This document shows, piece by piece, positions 43,455-51,555 of a DNA stretch of 64,000 bases. The notes beneath the pieces were generated by a model. The model saw only the letters and a list, made by a program, of their open reading frames with translations. It ran no database searches and had not been told where the DNA came from. Position numbers and translations under genes: made by a program. Positions within the stretch are counted from its first letter, which is position 1; each line of letters starts with the position of its first letter. This DNA comes from Acidobacteriota bacterium (GTDB lineage Bacteria; Acidobacteriota; Blastocatellia; RBC074): the NCBI GenBank assembly GCA_016196035.1, contig JACPYM010000008.1, positions 88,597 through 152,596 of the forward strand. Direction: 5' to 3'.

Positions 43455-44225
43455 TCAACCGCAAAGCACCGAGCCGCCGTTGACGTTCAAAATCTCGCCC
43501 GTAACGTGTCGCGCCAAATCCGAAGCGAGAAAGAGGATTGAATTGGCTATGTCCTCCGCTGTCGCAACGCGGCGCAACGGGATTGCCTCAAGAATTTTTT
43601 GCAATTGGGCCGAATCCGTTTGTAAAGCCGAAGCTGCCATTTCGGTATCTACCCAACCTGGCGCGACACAATTGACCCGCACATTCAACGGCCCAAGTTC
43701 CACCGCCAATGATTTGGTCAGGCTGATGACAGCCCCTTTCGAGGCGGCGTAATCCGAGTGAAAAGCTTCGCCGCGCTGGCCTGCGGTGGAGCTGACAATG
43801 ACGATATTGCCGCGCCGTTGTTGAGCAAAGAGGCGCGTGGCAGCTTGGCAAAGGTAATACACGCCGTTGACATTGATGCGCATGGTTTTATCCCATTGTG
43901 CGTGACTCAGATCGGCGATGGCATGTTCTGTGGGCGGCCAGATACCGTGGTTGGCGACCAGCACATCCAACCGGCCAAACCGGGCGAGTGCCTGATTAAT
44001 CAACGCTTCTGCTTCACTGGCCTGCGAAACGTCCGCTTGTACCAGCAAAGCTTCCGCACCTGCGCGTTGAACTTGTTCCGCCACAGATTGCGCAGCCGCC
44101 TGCTTGGCGTGATAGTTGATGACCACAGCGGCGGCCCCAGCTTCAGCAAACCGCACTGCTGCTGCAGCCCCGATGCCGCGTGAAGCCCCGCTGATTATCA
44201 CTACTTGATTGGCGCAAGAAAGCAT
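43455..44225 (-). CDS. Short-chain dehydrogenase/reductase (3-oxoacyl-ACP reductase-like)
   Basis: A 256-aa classical SDR from ATG 44225 (MLSCANQVVIISGASRGIGA). Motifs: GASRGIG cofactor loop near 13-19, NHGI near 90, serine in VIVSSTAG near 142, and YAASKGA (YxxxK) near 155-161; the C-terminus is HVTGEILNVNGGSVLCG. Relatives reduce 3-oxoacyl-ACP or act on alcohols and sugars with NAD(P)H. It is divergent from a zinc-ribbon membrane protein gene. Confidence 0.92.
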   Translation of the reverse strand: MLSCANQVVIISGASRGIGAAAAVRFAEAGAAAVVINYHAKQAAAQSVAEQVQRAGAEALLVQADVSQASEAEALINQALARFGRLDVLVANHGIWPPTEHAIADLSHAQWDKTMRINVNGVYYLCQAATRLFAQQRRGNIVIVSSTAGQRGEAFHSDYAASKGAVISLTKSLAVELGPLNVRVNCVAPGWVDTEMAASALQTDSAQLQKILEAIPLRRVATAEDIANSILFLASDLARHVTGEILNVNGGSVLCG

Positions 44226-44411
44226 TCCGCTTGTCCTCCAGGAAAAATGAACCGCTCGCCACGCTTGGTCGTAAAAGGGCGCGGGCTGGCGCAAAGCAGC
44301 GCCACACCCAATCCCGAGTTCAAATCGAAGCAAGCATTGGAAGTGTTATACTGTGCGCACTTTGCAAGCCGCAATGGAACCTACAAACTTGAGATTGCTG
44401 GAGGAGCCAAA

Positions 44412-44930
44412 ATGTTTTGCCCAAATTGTGGTCTGGAAAATGCGAAGGGTCAGAAATTCTGCCGTCGCTGTGGCGCCAATTTAGTGGCCTTCGATCTGGC
44501 GCAGAATTTTATCCAGGAAGTGGCGACAGGTCAGGCTACCAAGCAGGTAGAACCCAATAACATTCTGAAGATCACCGCGCTCATCAGCATTCTCGGCTTT
44601 CTCTTCACCACCATCGGGGCACTCCTTCTCAGCGTGATGCAATATGAATATCATGCTGGAGGCCCGCCACTGGGTTTGTTCATGGCGCTGTTTGGCTACG
44701 GATCAATTGTGCTGATTTGTCGGCGCTTGCTGAAATTGCTGGAAGCGAACCGAAATGAAGTAAAACCCTATGTTGTGCAAGCCGCCATACAAGCGCCTGT
44801 GGCTCAACCTTACACGCCCCCAAACCTGCCCAGTCAAACCAATCGTAACCTTGGGGCGGCACCGATTTATCACAGCATTACCGAGCAAGAGACACAGCAA
44901 TTCGAGGCCGAACGGCGTGCTAATTCCTGA
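44412..44930 (+). CDS. Zinc-ribbon membrane protein 1
   Basis: A 172-aa protein beginning MFCPNCGLENAKGQKFCRRC, a CxxC-x12-CxxC zinc ribbon. Residues about 58-110 hold two transmembrane helices (ITALISILGFLFTTIGALLL and GLFMALFGYGSIVLICRRL). The tail is Pro/Gln/Asn-rich and cytoplasmic or periplasmic. GGAGGAG precedes the ATG. It is one of six zinc-ribbon proteins in 44.4-51.3 kb. The stop touches the convergent stop of the next gene (44930/44931). Confidence 0.83.
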   Translation: MFCPNCGLENAKGQKFCRRCGANLVAFDLAQNFIQEVATGQATKQVEPNNILKITALISILGFLFTTIGALLLSVMQYEYHAGGPPLGLFMALFGYGSIVLICRRLLKLLEANRNEVKPYVVQAAIQAPVAQPYTPPNLPSQTNRNLGAAPIYHSITEQETQQFEAERRANS

Positions 44931-45689
44931 TTATGGCAAGGCGGTTTTCTTGAGCGAAGCCTTGAGGTTGATCTGTTGCCCGGCTTTAAGGCGAATTTTG
45001 CGACTCCACTCTTCATGTCCATCGGCCAACACACTGACTTTATGTTCACCTGGCGCAAGCCTGACGGTTTGCGGTGTAAACCCTGAAAACTGCCCATCCA
45101 AATAAACCTTGGCGCGCGTGTCACTTTTCAAGCTCAGCCCCCCGGTATTGCGATTGATTGCAGCCTCTGACTGGGCATTCCGCAACTCAGCGCCAAATGA
45201 GGTATTTTCGCCAAACCCCTGCCGAAGTTTGGCGAAGAGCTTGAAGAAAAGCTCCGTGATCGTTCCGCTTTCAGTATTGCTGTTTGGTTTAGTTTTGGAT
45301 TCTTCGACCTTGTTTTCAGCAATGCCTTTAGGTTTAGCCTTAGCTTCTTCAACCTTATGAGGGCTTGGTTCAAAACTAGGACGCCCTGCTTTGCCGGGTT
45401 TAAGTGCTTCACGTTCGACCCCCGTCTTGGTCGCTGAAATCCCACGCATAACTCCGCTCCAATTGATACCCCGCGCCACAACGATGATCAAAAACAGAAG
45501 AAACGCACTAAGCATCAGCCGCATTACGCGCCGAACTCCTTGCAGCACTTTGTTACCTGGGTTGGCAGGCTGCGCTTCGACTTCATTCAAGTTTTTTGCC
45601 ATTGCCGCCCCTGTGCGCAATTCCGCGCGGCAATGCGTGCAATAAGAATGACCATGGCCATTTTCAATTTGACATCTTGGACACTGCAT
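44931..45689 (-). CDS. Zinc-ribbon membrane protein 2 with C-terminal PEGA domain
   Basis: A 252-aa protein: zinc ribbon MQCPRCQIENGHGHSYCTHC at 1-20, one transmembrane helix near 57-75 (LMLSAFLLFLIIVVARGINW), a Lys/Glu-rich linker to about 150, and a PEGA domain at about 183-250 (AKVYLDGQFSGFTPQTVRLA, GEHKVSVLADGHEEWSRKIR). PEGA domains are surface-exposed beta modules. So the zinc ribbon is inside and PEGA outside. Function is unknown. Confidence 0.85.
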   Translation of the reverse strand: MQCPRCQIENGHGHSYCTHCRAELRTGAAMAKNLNEVEAQPANPGNKVLQGVRRVMRLMLSAFLLFLIIVVARGINWSGVMRGISATKTGVEREALKPGKAGRPSFEPSPHKVEEAKAKPKGIAENKVEESKTKPNSNTESGTITELFFKLFAKLRQGFGENTSFGAELRNAQSEAAINRNTGGLSLKSDTRAKVYLDGQFSGFTPQTVRLAPGEHKVSVLADGHEEWSRKIRLKAGQQINLKASLKKTALP

Positions 45690-46096
45690 ACACTACACCT
45701 CTGAACCGTAACAGCCTGGGGCGGGCTGAGCTGATCAATAATGCGTCCTCAAATAACCGGGTAAACGTAACAGCCAGGTGTTTCACCGTATTCAAAAAAT
45801 GATTCGGTAGACACCTAGGCGACTCGCGAGAAATCGCGGCAACTCGATTTCTCGCATTTTGCGGCACTGGGAGAGAATACGTATGCGGCACGTGGGATGA
45901 ATACTGACGGCTAGGTGGGATGCCGATAAGGCCGTCTCTGCGGCGCGTATAATCGCATACGTTGCGATTGCCGCAAAGCAAGAAATCACGGCCAACCTTG
46001 CAACTTCACAAAACTGGCCAAATCGGTTACATGCTAACTTTTGCTCACTTCCCCACGCTGTCCATAATCATTGTTTACTTGAGGATAATTTTACTT
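45690..46096. other. Intergenic region before the cytochrome c gene
   Basis: No gene found in 407 bp of lower GC. GCGAGAAATCG (45826-45836) pairs with CGATTTCTCGC (45845-45855) and is followed by ATTTT, a terminator-like hairpin. TATAAT at 45948-45953 is a possible -10 box for the cytochrome gene, though far upstream. Confidence 0.45.
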
Positions 46097-46603
46097 ATGC
46101 GTAAGAAGTTTGAATCACACTTGAATCGGCTCGCGAAAGTTACAGAATCAATTTCTGTACTGTATTTGCTCGCAACTGCATTATTGTTAATCGTACTAGG
46201 GAGTGTCGCCTGCTCTAACTCTTCAACAACTTCATCCCCTCCTACAACAAGCCCAGCTACCACGTCCAAGGCAACCAGTTCCTCTGTTATTTTGCCTGCC
46301 GACGTCACAGAGAAAACACAAAATCCGTTGCCTGATAAAGCCGCTGCCGCCGCAGGAATGCCTCTATATCAGGCTAACTGTGCTCTTTGCCATGGTGATA
46401 CAGGGGCGGGCGATGGCCCTGCGAGTGCGTCTTTTGACCCTAAACCGACCCATTTGGCGAAAGACGATGTGATAAACGATCCTGATGGGGAACTGTTTTT
46501 GGTATTGAAAAAGGGCAAAGGCAAAATGCCCGCAATGAAAAAGATGACCGATGAGCAGATGTGGCAAGTTGTTGCTTATGTCCGAACGTTGGCCAAACAA
46601 TAA
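46097..46603 (+). CDS. Membrane-anchored or lipoprotein c-type cytochrome
   Basis: The 168-aa protein starts MRKKFESHLNRLAKVTESIS, with a hydrophobic segment near 20-36 (VLYLLATALLLIVLGSVACS) whose SVAC is a weak lipobox. A Ser/Thr/Pro-rich linker spans about 37-70. The class I cytochrome domain has CALCHGD (CxxCH) near 94 and a methionine ligand candidate in GKGKMPAMKKM near 138, then QMWQVVAYVRTL. It should carry electrons at the outer membrane face. The region has lower GC than its surroundings. No partner oxidase is nearby. Confidence 0.85.
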   Translation: MRKKFESHLNRLAKVTESISVLYLLATALLLIVLGSVACSNSSTTSSPPTTSPATTSKATSSSVILPADVTEKTQNPLPDKAAAAAGMPLYQANCALCHGDTGAGDGPASASFDPKPTHLAKDDVINDPDGELFLVLKKGKGKMPAMKKMTDEQMWQVVAYVRTLAKQ

Positions 46604-47068
46604 TGCCGTAGCTCTGTCACTAGCAATGGTGGCAACAGACTTAAGGGCCTTCGAAAAACCTTCGATATTGTCAGCTATCAAATTTGGGGTCCAACTTCCT
46701 TCACCATGTATGGCTGTGTAAACAGGGCAATCTTCAACGCTGACGTCTACAAAGATTGGATCACCACAGAGAGCTTTGCACCCAATGACAATCCAATTCC
46801 GTTGCCAACTCCCGGCTGCATCATTGACCACTGAATTACCGCCTGGGCCAATCGGGTAGCCCACCTGGGCCTCTTTCAGTTCTTCTGGCTGGTAAATGTG
46901 TATCCCCGTATAGCCAAAACTGACCGACCTATATGTAAGCCACACCAGAATGTCGGGTAACTTTCTGCGATTGACCCGTAATGGCCGAATCCGCAAAATT
47001 TCAAACCCGACATCTTGGTGTGGCGCTTCTATAGCTGAGGTAACCCTTAATGCCAGTTCACATTTCAT
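46364..47068 (-). CDS. SMI1/KNR4 (SUKH)-like protein, 3' end antisense to cytochrome gene
   Basis: The first 150 residues of this 234-aa frame look genuine: KLPDILVWLTYRS, IHIYQPEELKEAQVGYPIG, NWIVIGCKALCGDPIFVD, and PVYTAIHGEGSWTPNLIADN followed by FSKAL are the SUKH pattern (W-x-VIG, GDP, PVY, HG-G-W). SUKH proteins are immunity proteins against polymorphic toxins, or regulators. The last 75 codons run antisense through the cytochrome gene and lose family resemblance, so the natural end is probably near 46620 and has been lost by a small lesion. No ribosome binding site is clear. No toxin gene is adjacent. Confidence 0.65.
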   Translation of the reverse strand: MKCELALRVTSAIEAPHQDVGFEILRIRPLRVNRRKLPDILVWLTYRSVSFGYTGIHIYQPEELKEAQVGYPIGPGGNSVVNDAAGSWQRNWIVIGCKALCGDPIFVDVSVEDCPVYTAIHGEGSWTPNLIADNIEGFSKALKSVATIASDRATALLFGQRSDISNNLPHLLIGHLFHCGHFAFALFQYQKQFPIRIVYHIVFRQMGRFRVKRRTRRAIARPCITMAKSTVSLI

Positions 47069-47106
47069 GGTTCAATGGATTATCTCAAGATGAAATTGTT
47101 TTCGTC

Positions 47107-48801
47107 CTACTTCAACTTGCTTACAACGGGTGTTTCCTTCATCAGCTTATAAATCGGATACGTCTTCCCCTTCTCCAAATACGCATCCAGAAAATTCCAA
47201 TTCACAAAGCCGTTGTCGCTCTCCGCTTCGAGCAGATAAAACGCCAGTGGAGCCAGTGACTGAGTCGTCCGCACCAAAATTGCGCCAGCGGGAAAGGTGA
47301 GCGTTTCCGGCTTCGCGCTGCCTTTCAGCGTGATTTGCTGGTGGCCCTGGAAGGCGCGGCCCACTTTGTTGACCTGCTCAATGGCGAAGCTTTCGACTTC
47401 GGCGGTCAGCGGTTCGGTCAGCTCTTCGACGGCGATGCCGTGGGCGAGCAGTTTGGCGAGGATGGTTTGCAGGCCCGCTTCGTTGCGGAACAGATAGGCG
47501 CGCGGGACGGCGGCGCTTTTGGTCGCGGCAAACAAACCGTAATCGAGCATCGGCGTCGGCGTGACTTTGTCTTCGAGCATCGCGGTCATGTCTTTGCCGT
47601 TGCGCGGATTCTTTTTCTTTTCGACTGCGCCAACCAGGATGTTGACGGGTTTGTCGAGCGCCTTGATTTCAAAGGCGACACCCTGTTGGCCCAGCTTGCC
47701 GCGCACGGCGTCATCGTCGGCGCGTTTGGTCAGCGCGGCGATTTCGGCGGCGTGCAACGCGGAGTATTTGAAAATCTCTTCGACAAAGGCTTCGGTCACG
47801 GCGATGCGGCCTTTGAAATCGAGGTAGCTGTATGCTTCAGACAGGATCGTCATGCGATTGCGCAACCCCGCGTAGTTGTTACCGAACATCGGGCGATGAT
47901 CGAAGGTGCGCCAGACTTTGGTATCGGTCGCTTGGGTGGACGGTTGCGCCTCACGGCCCGCGCGTTGAATTTCAAAGTTGTCCAACTCGCGGTTCAGCCG
48001 CTCTTTCGTCGCAAAGTTGCCGTAATAGTAAGTGCGAAACTTGTGCTGCCGTAGCAGCGTGCGCGTGATCGCGGGCAGCATTTTGTTGCGCTCAAACGCA
48101 ATCAGCCGCGCGTCGGCATTCGGGTTGAGCATCGGCGAATAGGTCAAATGATAACCGTGATAAGAACCGTTCGTGGTGTGCAAGTCTACGATCAAGTGCG
48201 GGTCCCAGCGGTTAAAGAGGCCAACCAGCGCGTTGGCTTCGGGCGTTTCCAGCTTCATGTAATCGCGGTTGAGGTCAAAGCTTTTGGCGTTTTCGCGCGT
48301 GCCGACGCCACCGATGGGACCATTCTGGGCGGTACGATTAGTGGGCGCGATTTTCTCGTTACCGTCGGCGTTGTAAATCGGCGCAATCAGGATGACCAGG
48401 CTGTTGAGCAAGGTCTTCAAATCGCCGAAGGCAAGGCGGCGCGACAGATGCAACATCGCCTCTTTGCCTTCGACTTCACCGGCGTGGATGTTGGCTTGGA
48501 CGAAAACAACAGTCTTGCCGGATGCGCGGGCGTCGCGGGGTTGCGCGATGGGCGGATCGGCAAAAATCAGCAATGGCAGATCGCGGCCTTCTTCAGATTT
48601 GCCGAAGGATTCGACGCGCAAATTGGGCGTGCGTTTTTGCAATTCGCCGATGACGCGCATGACGTCTTCGTAGCGGCTGGTTTCTTCGTAATTGGTCAGT
48701 TCGGCGCGCGATTTCAGTTTGTCGTCTTGAATCTTGGGCATAGCTTGAATGAGCAGAGCGTTGAAAGAGAGCAGGCAGGCAAGTGCAAAAGCCTTTTTCA
48801 T
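47107..48801 (-). CDS. Secreted M14-family zinc carboxypeptidase
   Basis: A 564-aa protein starting [20 protein letters not shown], a signal peptide. The M14 domain spans about 40-330: [28 protein letters not shown] near 103 (zinc HxxE), [26 protein letters not shown] and [12 protein letters not shown] near 207 (third ligand). The C-terminal half is a separate beta-rich domain. It is only distantly similar to the M14 protein at 28213-31305. Its 5' leader contains a tandem octamer array. Confidence 0.9.
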   Translation of the reverse strand: MKKAFALACLLSFNALLIQAMPKIQDDKLKSRAELTNYEETSRYEDVMRVIGELQKRTPNLRVESFGKSEEGRDLPLLIFADPPIAQPRDARASGKTVVFVQANIHAGEVEGKEAMLHLSRRLAFGDLKTLLNSLVILIAPIYNADGNEKIAPTNRTAQNGPIGGVGTRENAKSFDLNRDYMKLETPEANALVGLFNRWDPHLIVDLHTTNGSYHGYHLTYSPMLNPNADARLIAFERNKMLPAITRTLLRQHKFRTYYYGNFATKERLNRELDNFEIQRAGREAQPSTQATDTKVWRTFDHRPMFGNNYAGLRNRMTILSEAYSYLDFKGRIAVTEAFVEEIFKYSALHAAEIAALTKRADDDAVRGKLGQQGVAFEIKALDKPVNILVGAVEKKKNPRNGKDMTAMLEDKVTPTPMLDYGLFAATKSAAVPRAYLFRNEAGLQTILAKLLAHGIAVEELTEPLTAEVESFAIEQVNKVGRAFQGHQQITLKGSAKPETLTFPAGAILVRTTQSLAPLAFYLLEAESDNGFVNWNFLDAYLEKGKTYPIYKLMKETPVVSKLK

Positions 48802-48825
48802 GGGGGCGAATCTCCAGGAATTGAT

Positions 48826-48952
48826 AAAGAAGATTAGCCACAGAGGCACAGAGGCACAGAGGCACAGAGGCACAGAGGCACAGAGGCAGATGTTGGTATT
48901 TCCAATCTCGTTTTTTCTCAGTGCCTCAGTGCCTCTGTGGCTAATCTTCTTT
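48826..48952. repeat. Inverted repeat enclosing six tandem CAGAGGCA octamers
   Basis: Arms at 48826-48848 and 48930-48952 are exact reverse complements (23 bp). The octamer CAGAGGCA is repeated six times without change at 48841-48888, starting inside the left arm. The structure fills the space between the DUF2752 gene (ends 48961) and the M14 gene (starts 48801), both on the minus strand. Confidence 0.9.
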
Positions 48953-48960
48953 GCTTTTCA

Positions 48961-49446
48961 TCAAGAAGTCATTACGTAAATTTTGTAGCACCAACTCAAT
49001 AGATAAATCACGAGCAGCGCATAGATGGTGCGATTGGTTGCGCGCGCGTGCAGCAACTGCTCCCACACGACGCGGCGATAGAGCAAATAGAACGCCAGCG
49101 GAATGCTCAGCGCCGTCAGGCAAAAAGCCAGAAAACCGAAGGGTTGCGCGACAAAGGAATGCAGCCATTGCCAGTGCGCCGCGTAAGCAAAGCTGGTCGT
49201 CAAGCCGCAACTCGGACAGGGAATTCCAGTCAGCGTCAAAAACGTGCAGGCGGGCAGGCCCAATTGTTCGTGCGTGCCGAAGCCGCGTGCGGATGGATGC
49301 AGATAGCGCGCAAGACCAAGTGTGGCAGTGGCGATGGCAATGACCACGCCATACTGGATTTGATCGGCGCGTGAGAACGGGCGCGCGGGCACGGCCTGCC
49401 ACACGCAATCGAAAGGCAGCGAATTGACAGAGTGCGTTTCATTCAT
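48961..49446 (-). CDS. DUF2752 membrane protein
   Basis: A 161-aa protein from ATG 49446. DUF2752 signature: LPACTFLTLTGIPCPSCGLT with the CPxCG motif, followed by SFAYAAHWQWLHSF and three hydrophobic helices. Its start overlaps the stop of the upstream zinc-ribbon gene by four bases (ATGA), so the two are coupled. Function of DUF2752 is unknown; the Cys pair may bind metal near the membrane. Confidence 0.88.
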   Translation of the reverse strand: MNETHSVNSLPFDCVWQAVPARPFSRADQIQYGVVIAIATATLGLARYLHPSARGFGTHEQLGLPACTFLTLTGIPCPSCGLTTSFAYAAHWQWLHSFVAQPFGFLAFCLTALSIPLAFYLLYRRVVWEQLLHARATNRTIYALLVIYLLSWCYKIYVMTS

Positions 49447-49970
49447 CCGTGAAAGACGCTCATCATGCCCGCGAAACCGATCAGCACGCCATAGAGCACG
49501 CCGATGCCGCAATAAATAATCGTCACCGCGATACCGCCGTAAAAGCCAAACTTCGCCAGCGTCTCACCTGCCCGTGGCGCTTGCCCGGCGCGGATGGCGT
49601 CGAGTTCCTGCTTGCCCAGAATCAGCGCGGGGATGCTCAGAAACGGGCCGCAGCCAATAAAGAAGCCCGCCAGCATCAGCACCAACGAAGCAATCGCGCG
49701 CCCGCTCGCCCCTGGCGGTTGTCCGCTGCTGGCGTAACTTTGCTGCAAGTTGGGCGCGGCGGCTGGATAACCTGATAACGGCGCTGGTTGCGCGCTTGGC
49801 CCTTGATAACCCGGATAAGGCAAATCTGCCGGCGGCTTTTGCGCCGAAGCTTGCCAGGGGTTGGGTGCGGCGGGCGGCGGCTGTCCGGCAGTTTGGGTGA
49901 AAGCGTGCGCGCAGTTACGGCAGAAGCGGGCATCGGCGGCGTTTTGGGTGCCACAGCGCGGGCAAAACAT
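49443..49970 (-). CDS. Zinc-ribbon membrane protein 3 (DUF4190-like)
   Basis: A 175-aa protein: zinc ribbon MFCPRCGTQNAADARFCRNC, a Pro/Ala/Gln/Tyr-rich linker (about 28-88), and two transmembrane helices in a DUF4190-like domain (AIASLVLMLAGFFIGCGPFL, ALILGKQELDAIRAG, then GFYGGIAVTIIYCGIGVLYG). DUF4190 proteins are small membrane proteins without known activity. It is the third of four consecutive genes 51325-48961 on the minus strand. Confidence 0.87.
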   Translation of the reverse strand: MFCPRCGTQNAADARFCRNCAHAFTQTAGQPPPAAPNPWQASAQKPPADLPYPGYQGPSAQPAPLSGYPAAAPNLQQSYASSGQPPGASGRAIASLVLMLAGFFIGCGPFLSIPALILGKQELDAIRAGQAPRAGETLAKFGFYGGIAVTIIYCGIGVLYGVLIGFAGMMSVFHG

Positions 49971-50036
49971 GGACGGATTCCTCCTGATTCGTAATTACAG
50001 GTGCCGGACTGCAAAGAAATAAAATCGCGCGCCGGT

Positions 50037-50663
50037 TCAATTGGTTTCGCGCCGCACATTGACGGCGGTCGCTTCTCCCAAATGCGCGGTCGTGTGTTCG
50101 GTTACGCTGGCCTGTGCATTTGCGGCGGGCAATTGCGCCACTTTGGCCGTATCAACAGCGCCAAATAATGGCTGTGGTTGCGGCGGCGCCAGCGGTTGGG
50201 CCAACGGTTGGGCCAACGGTTGGGCCAACCGTTGGGGTGGTTCTGCCTGCTCACGTTTCAATTCGACGATTCGCTTGCTTAGATAAACGCCATTGAAAAT
50301 GAATCCCAGCCCGATGAACAACGGAATCAAACCAACTGCCCAGAGGCTGCGCAGGATTTCGGCTTGTGGCCCGCCCACGTTATTAGCCACGGCATCGAAT
50401 AAAAAGCTGAAGAAAATGGTCAGCGCCAGACCTACGCTGCTGGTGATAACGCCGCCTTTGATCTCATCAATGCGTTTCTCTTCGGGCGTCTTTTTGCGTT
50501 TGCTGCGTTGCTCTTCCAACGCTTCTTCTTTCCAAACATCATTCCAGTCCATGCTGGCGCCGCCGCGCGACATCACGCCCTGAATGCGGCGCAAATTGAT
50601 GCCGCACTGTTTGCAATACTTGATGCCTTGATCGGCCTGCGCACCGCATTGGGGACAAAACAT
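50037..50663 (-). CDS. Zinc-ribbon membrane protein 4
   Basis: A 208-aa protein: zinc ribbon MFCPQCGAQADQGIKYCKQC, a charged helical segment (DVWKEEALEEQRSKRKKTPE, about 40-65), two transmembrane helices (GVITSSVGLALTIFFSFLFD and SLWAVGLIPLFIGLGFIFNG), and a C-terminal tail with repeated QPLA units encoded by 12-bp tandem repeats. I know no family name. It lies 66 nt before the next zinc-ribbon gene. Confidence 0.83.
   Translation of the reverse strand: MFCPQCGAQADQGIKYCKQCGINLRRIQGVMSRGGASMDWNDVWKEEALEEQRSKRKKTPEEKRIDEIKGGVITSSVGLALTIFFSFLFDAVANNVGGPQAEILRSLWAVGLIPLFIGLGFIFNGVYLSKRIVELKREQAEPPQRLAQPLAQPLAQPLAPPQPQPLFGAVDTAKVAQLPAANAQASVTEHTTAHLGEATAVNVRRETN
50193..50228. repeat. Three 12-bp tandem repeats within a zinc-ribbon gene
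   Basis: CGGTTGGGCCAA is repeated three times in frame and encodes repeated AQPL units (read on the minus strand), with degenerate copies on both sides. Number of copies is likely variable between strains. Confidence 0.85.
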
Positions 50664-50668
50664 AGCGT

Positions 50669-51325
50669 TTACTCCATTTTCCAGTTCGTCTTTTGTGCTG
50701 CCTGTTGGTTGGGCAAATGCCGCGTGTCATCTTCTGTGACACTGGGCGCGAAGTTGCTGACCGGCACAGCCCCATTGTTCGTCCGCCGCACGGGTTCCAA
50801 TTCATCTGTGCGCGTGCCAGGCGGCAGCGCCGAGAACACCGGTTTAGGAGTTTGATTAAGCTGGGCCGTATTGGATGTGGGCGCAGGCGTCGGTATGAAT
50901 TCAGGCTGTGGCGCAGGCACCGTATACGCACCGTGGTTGGTAGTATTCACCAGATGCCGCCAACTCAGCACTTTGGACAAGCCAATCGCAAACAGCAACA
51001 GCCCCACAAACCCAAAGAAGCCGAGGCCGGAATGTCCGAACGAGAGAATGAACTTGAGAATGTTGTAGGCCAAAAACGCGCCCCCGACCAGCAACATCTT
51101 CATCCCTTTGGCATACTCGCGTTGCCGCTCCAATTCGTAAGAGATGTTGGGATGCGGCAAATAAGGTTGGTGGTGTGGCAAGTGCCCAGTGGGCGTAATT
51201 CCCGGCGGAGCAGGATTCACAGGTAAAGCGCCTTGCAACGATTGCGACACGGCGGCCAGATTGGTGCCGCAGACGGTGCAAAAACGCCGCTCTCCCTGAT
51301 TCAATCCACATTTCGGACAGAACAT
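50669..51325 (-). CDS. Zinc-ribbon membrane protein 5
   Basis: A 218-aa protein: zinc ribbon MFCPKCGLNQGERRFCTVCG, a Pro/His-rich linker, two close hydrophobic segments near 72-115 (MLLVGGAFLAYNILKFILSF and LGFFGFVGLLLFAIGLSKVL), and a Pro/Thr/Asn-rich tail with RRTNNGAVPVSNFAPSVTED, resembling the tail of zinc-ribbon protein 4 (ASVTEHTTAHL). It is the first gene of the run and is 5 nt from the next. Family unnamed. Confidence 0.82.
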   Translation of the reverse strand: MFCPKCGLNQGERRFCTVCGTNLAAVSQSLQGALPVNPAPPGITPTGHLPHHQPYLPHPNISYELERQREYAKGMKMLLVGGAFLAYNILKFILSFGHSGLGFFGFVGLLLFAIGLSKVLSWRHLVNTTNHGAYTVPAPQPEFIPTPAPTSNTAQLNQTPKPVFSALPPGTRTDELEPVRRTNNGAVPVSNFAPSVTEDDTRHLPNQQAAQKTNWKME

Positions 51326-51499
51326 CCGGCCTCCTGAAGCTTCCCCACGTTCGACTTAGAAATTAGGTCTCATGCGCGATTGGCAATTCAGTATAACAAC
51401 GCCCACGAAGCGCGCCAACTTGTTTGAATTTCAGGTGAGAGAAACGCCGACGGCGGGAAAAAAGTTGCGGCGGGAAGGAAAGGACAAAGGGTGGGGAAA

Positions 51500-51535
51500 G
51501 GGGTGACGGAGCGAAAGATGTCGCTCCGTCACCCC
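51500..51535. terminator. Hairpin terminator of the GT2 gene
   Basis: GGGGTGACGGAGCGA (51500-51514) pairs perfectly with TCGCTCCGTCACCCC (51521-51535) around AAGATG, 20 nt after the GT2 stop. The rest of 51326-51555 shows no gene. Confidence 0.78.
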
Positions 51536-51555
51536 CCTTTCATCGTCGCACCATC

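Noticed and set aside
48841..48888. CRISPR-like array
   Set aside because: The units are contiguous octamers without spacers and no cas genes are in the window.
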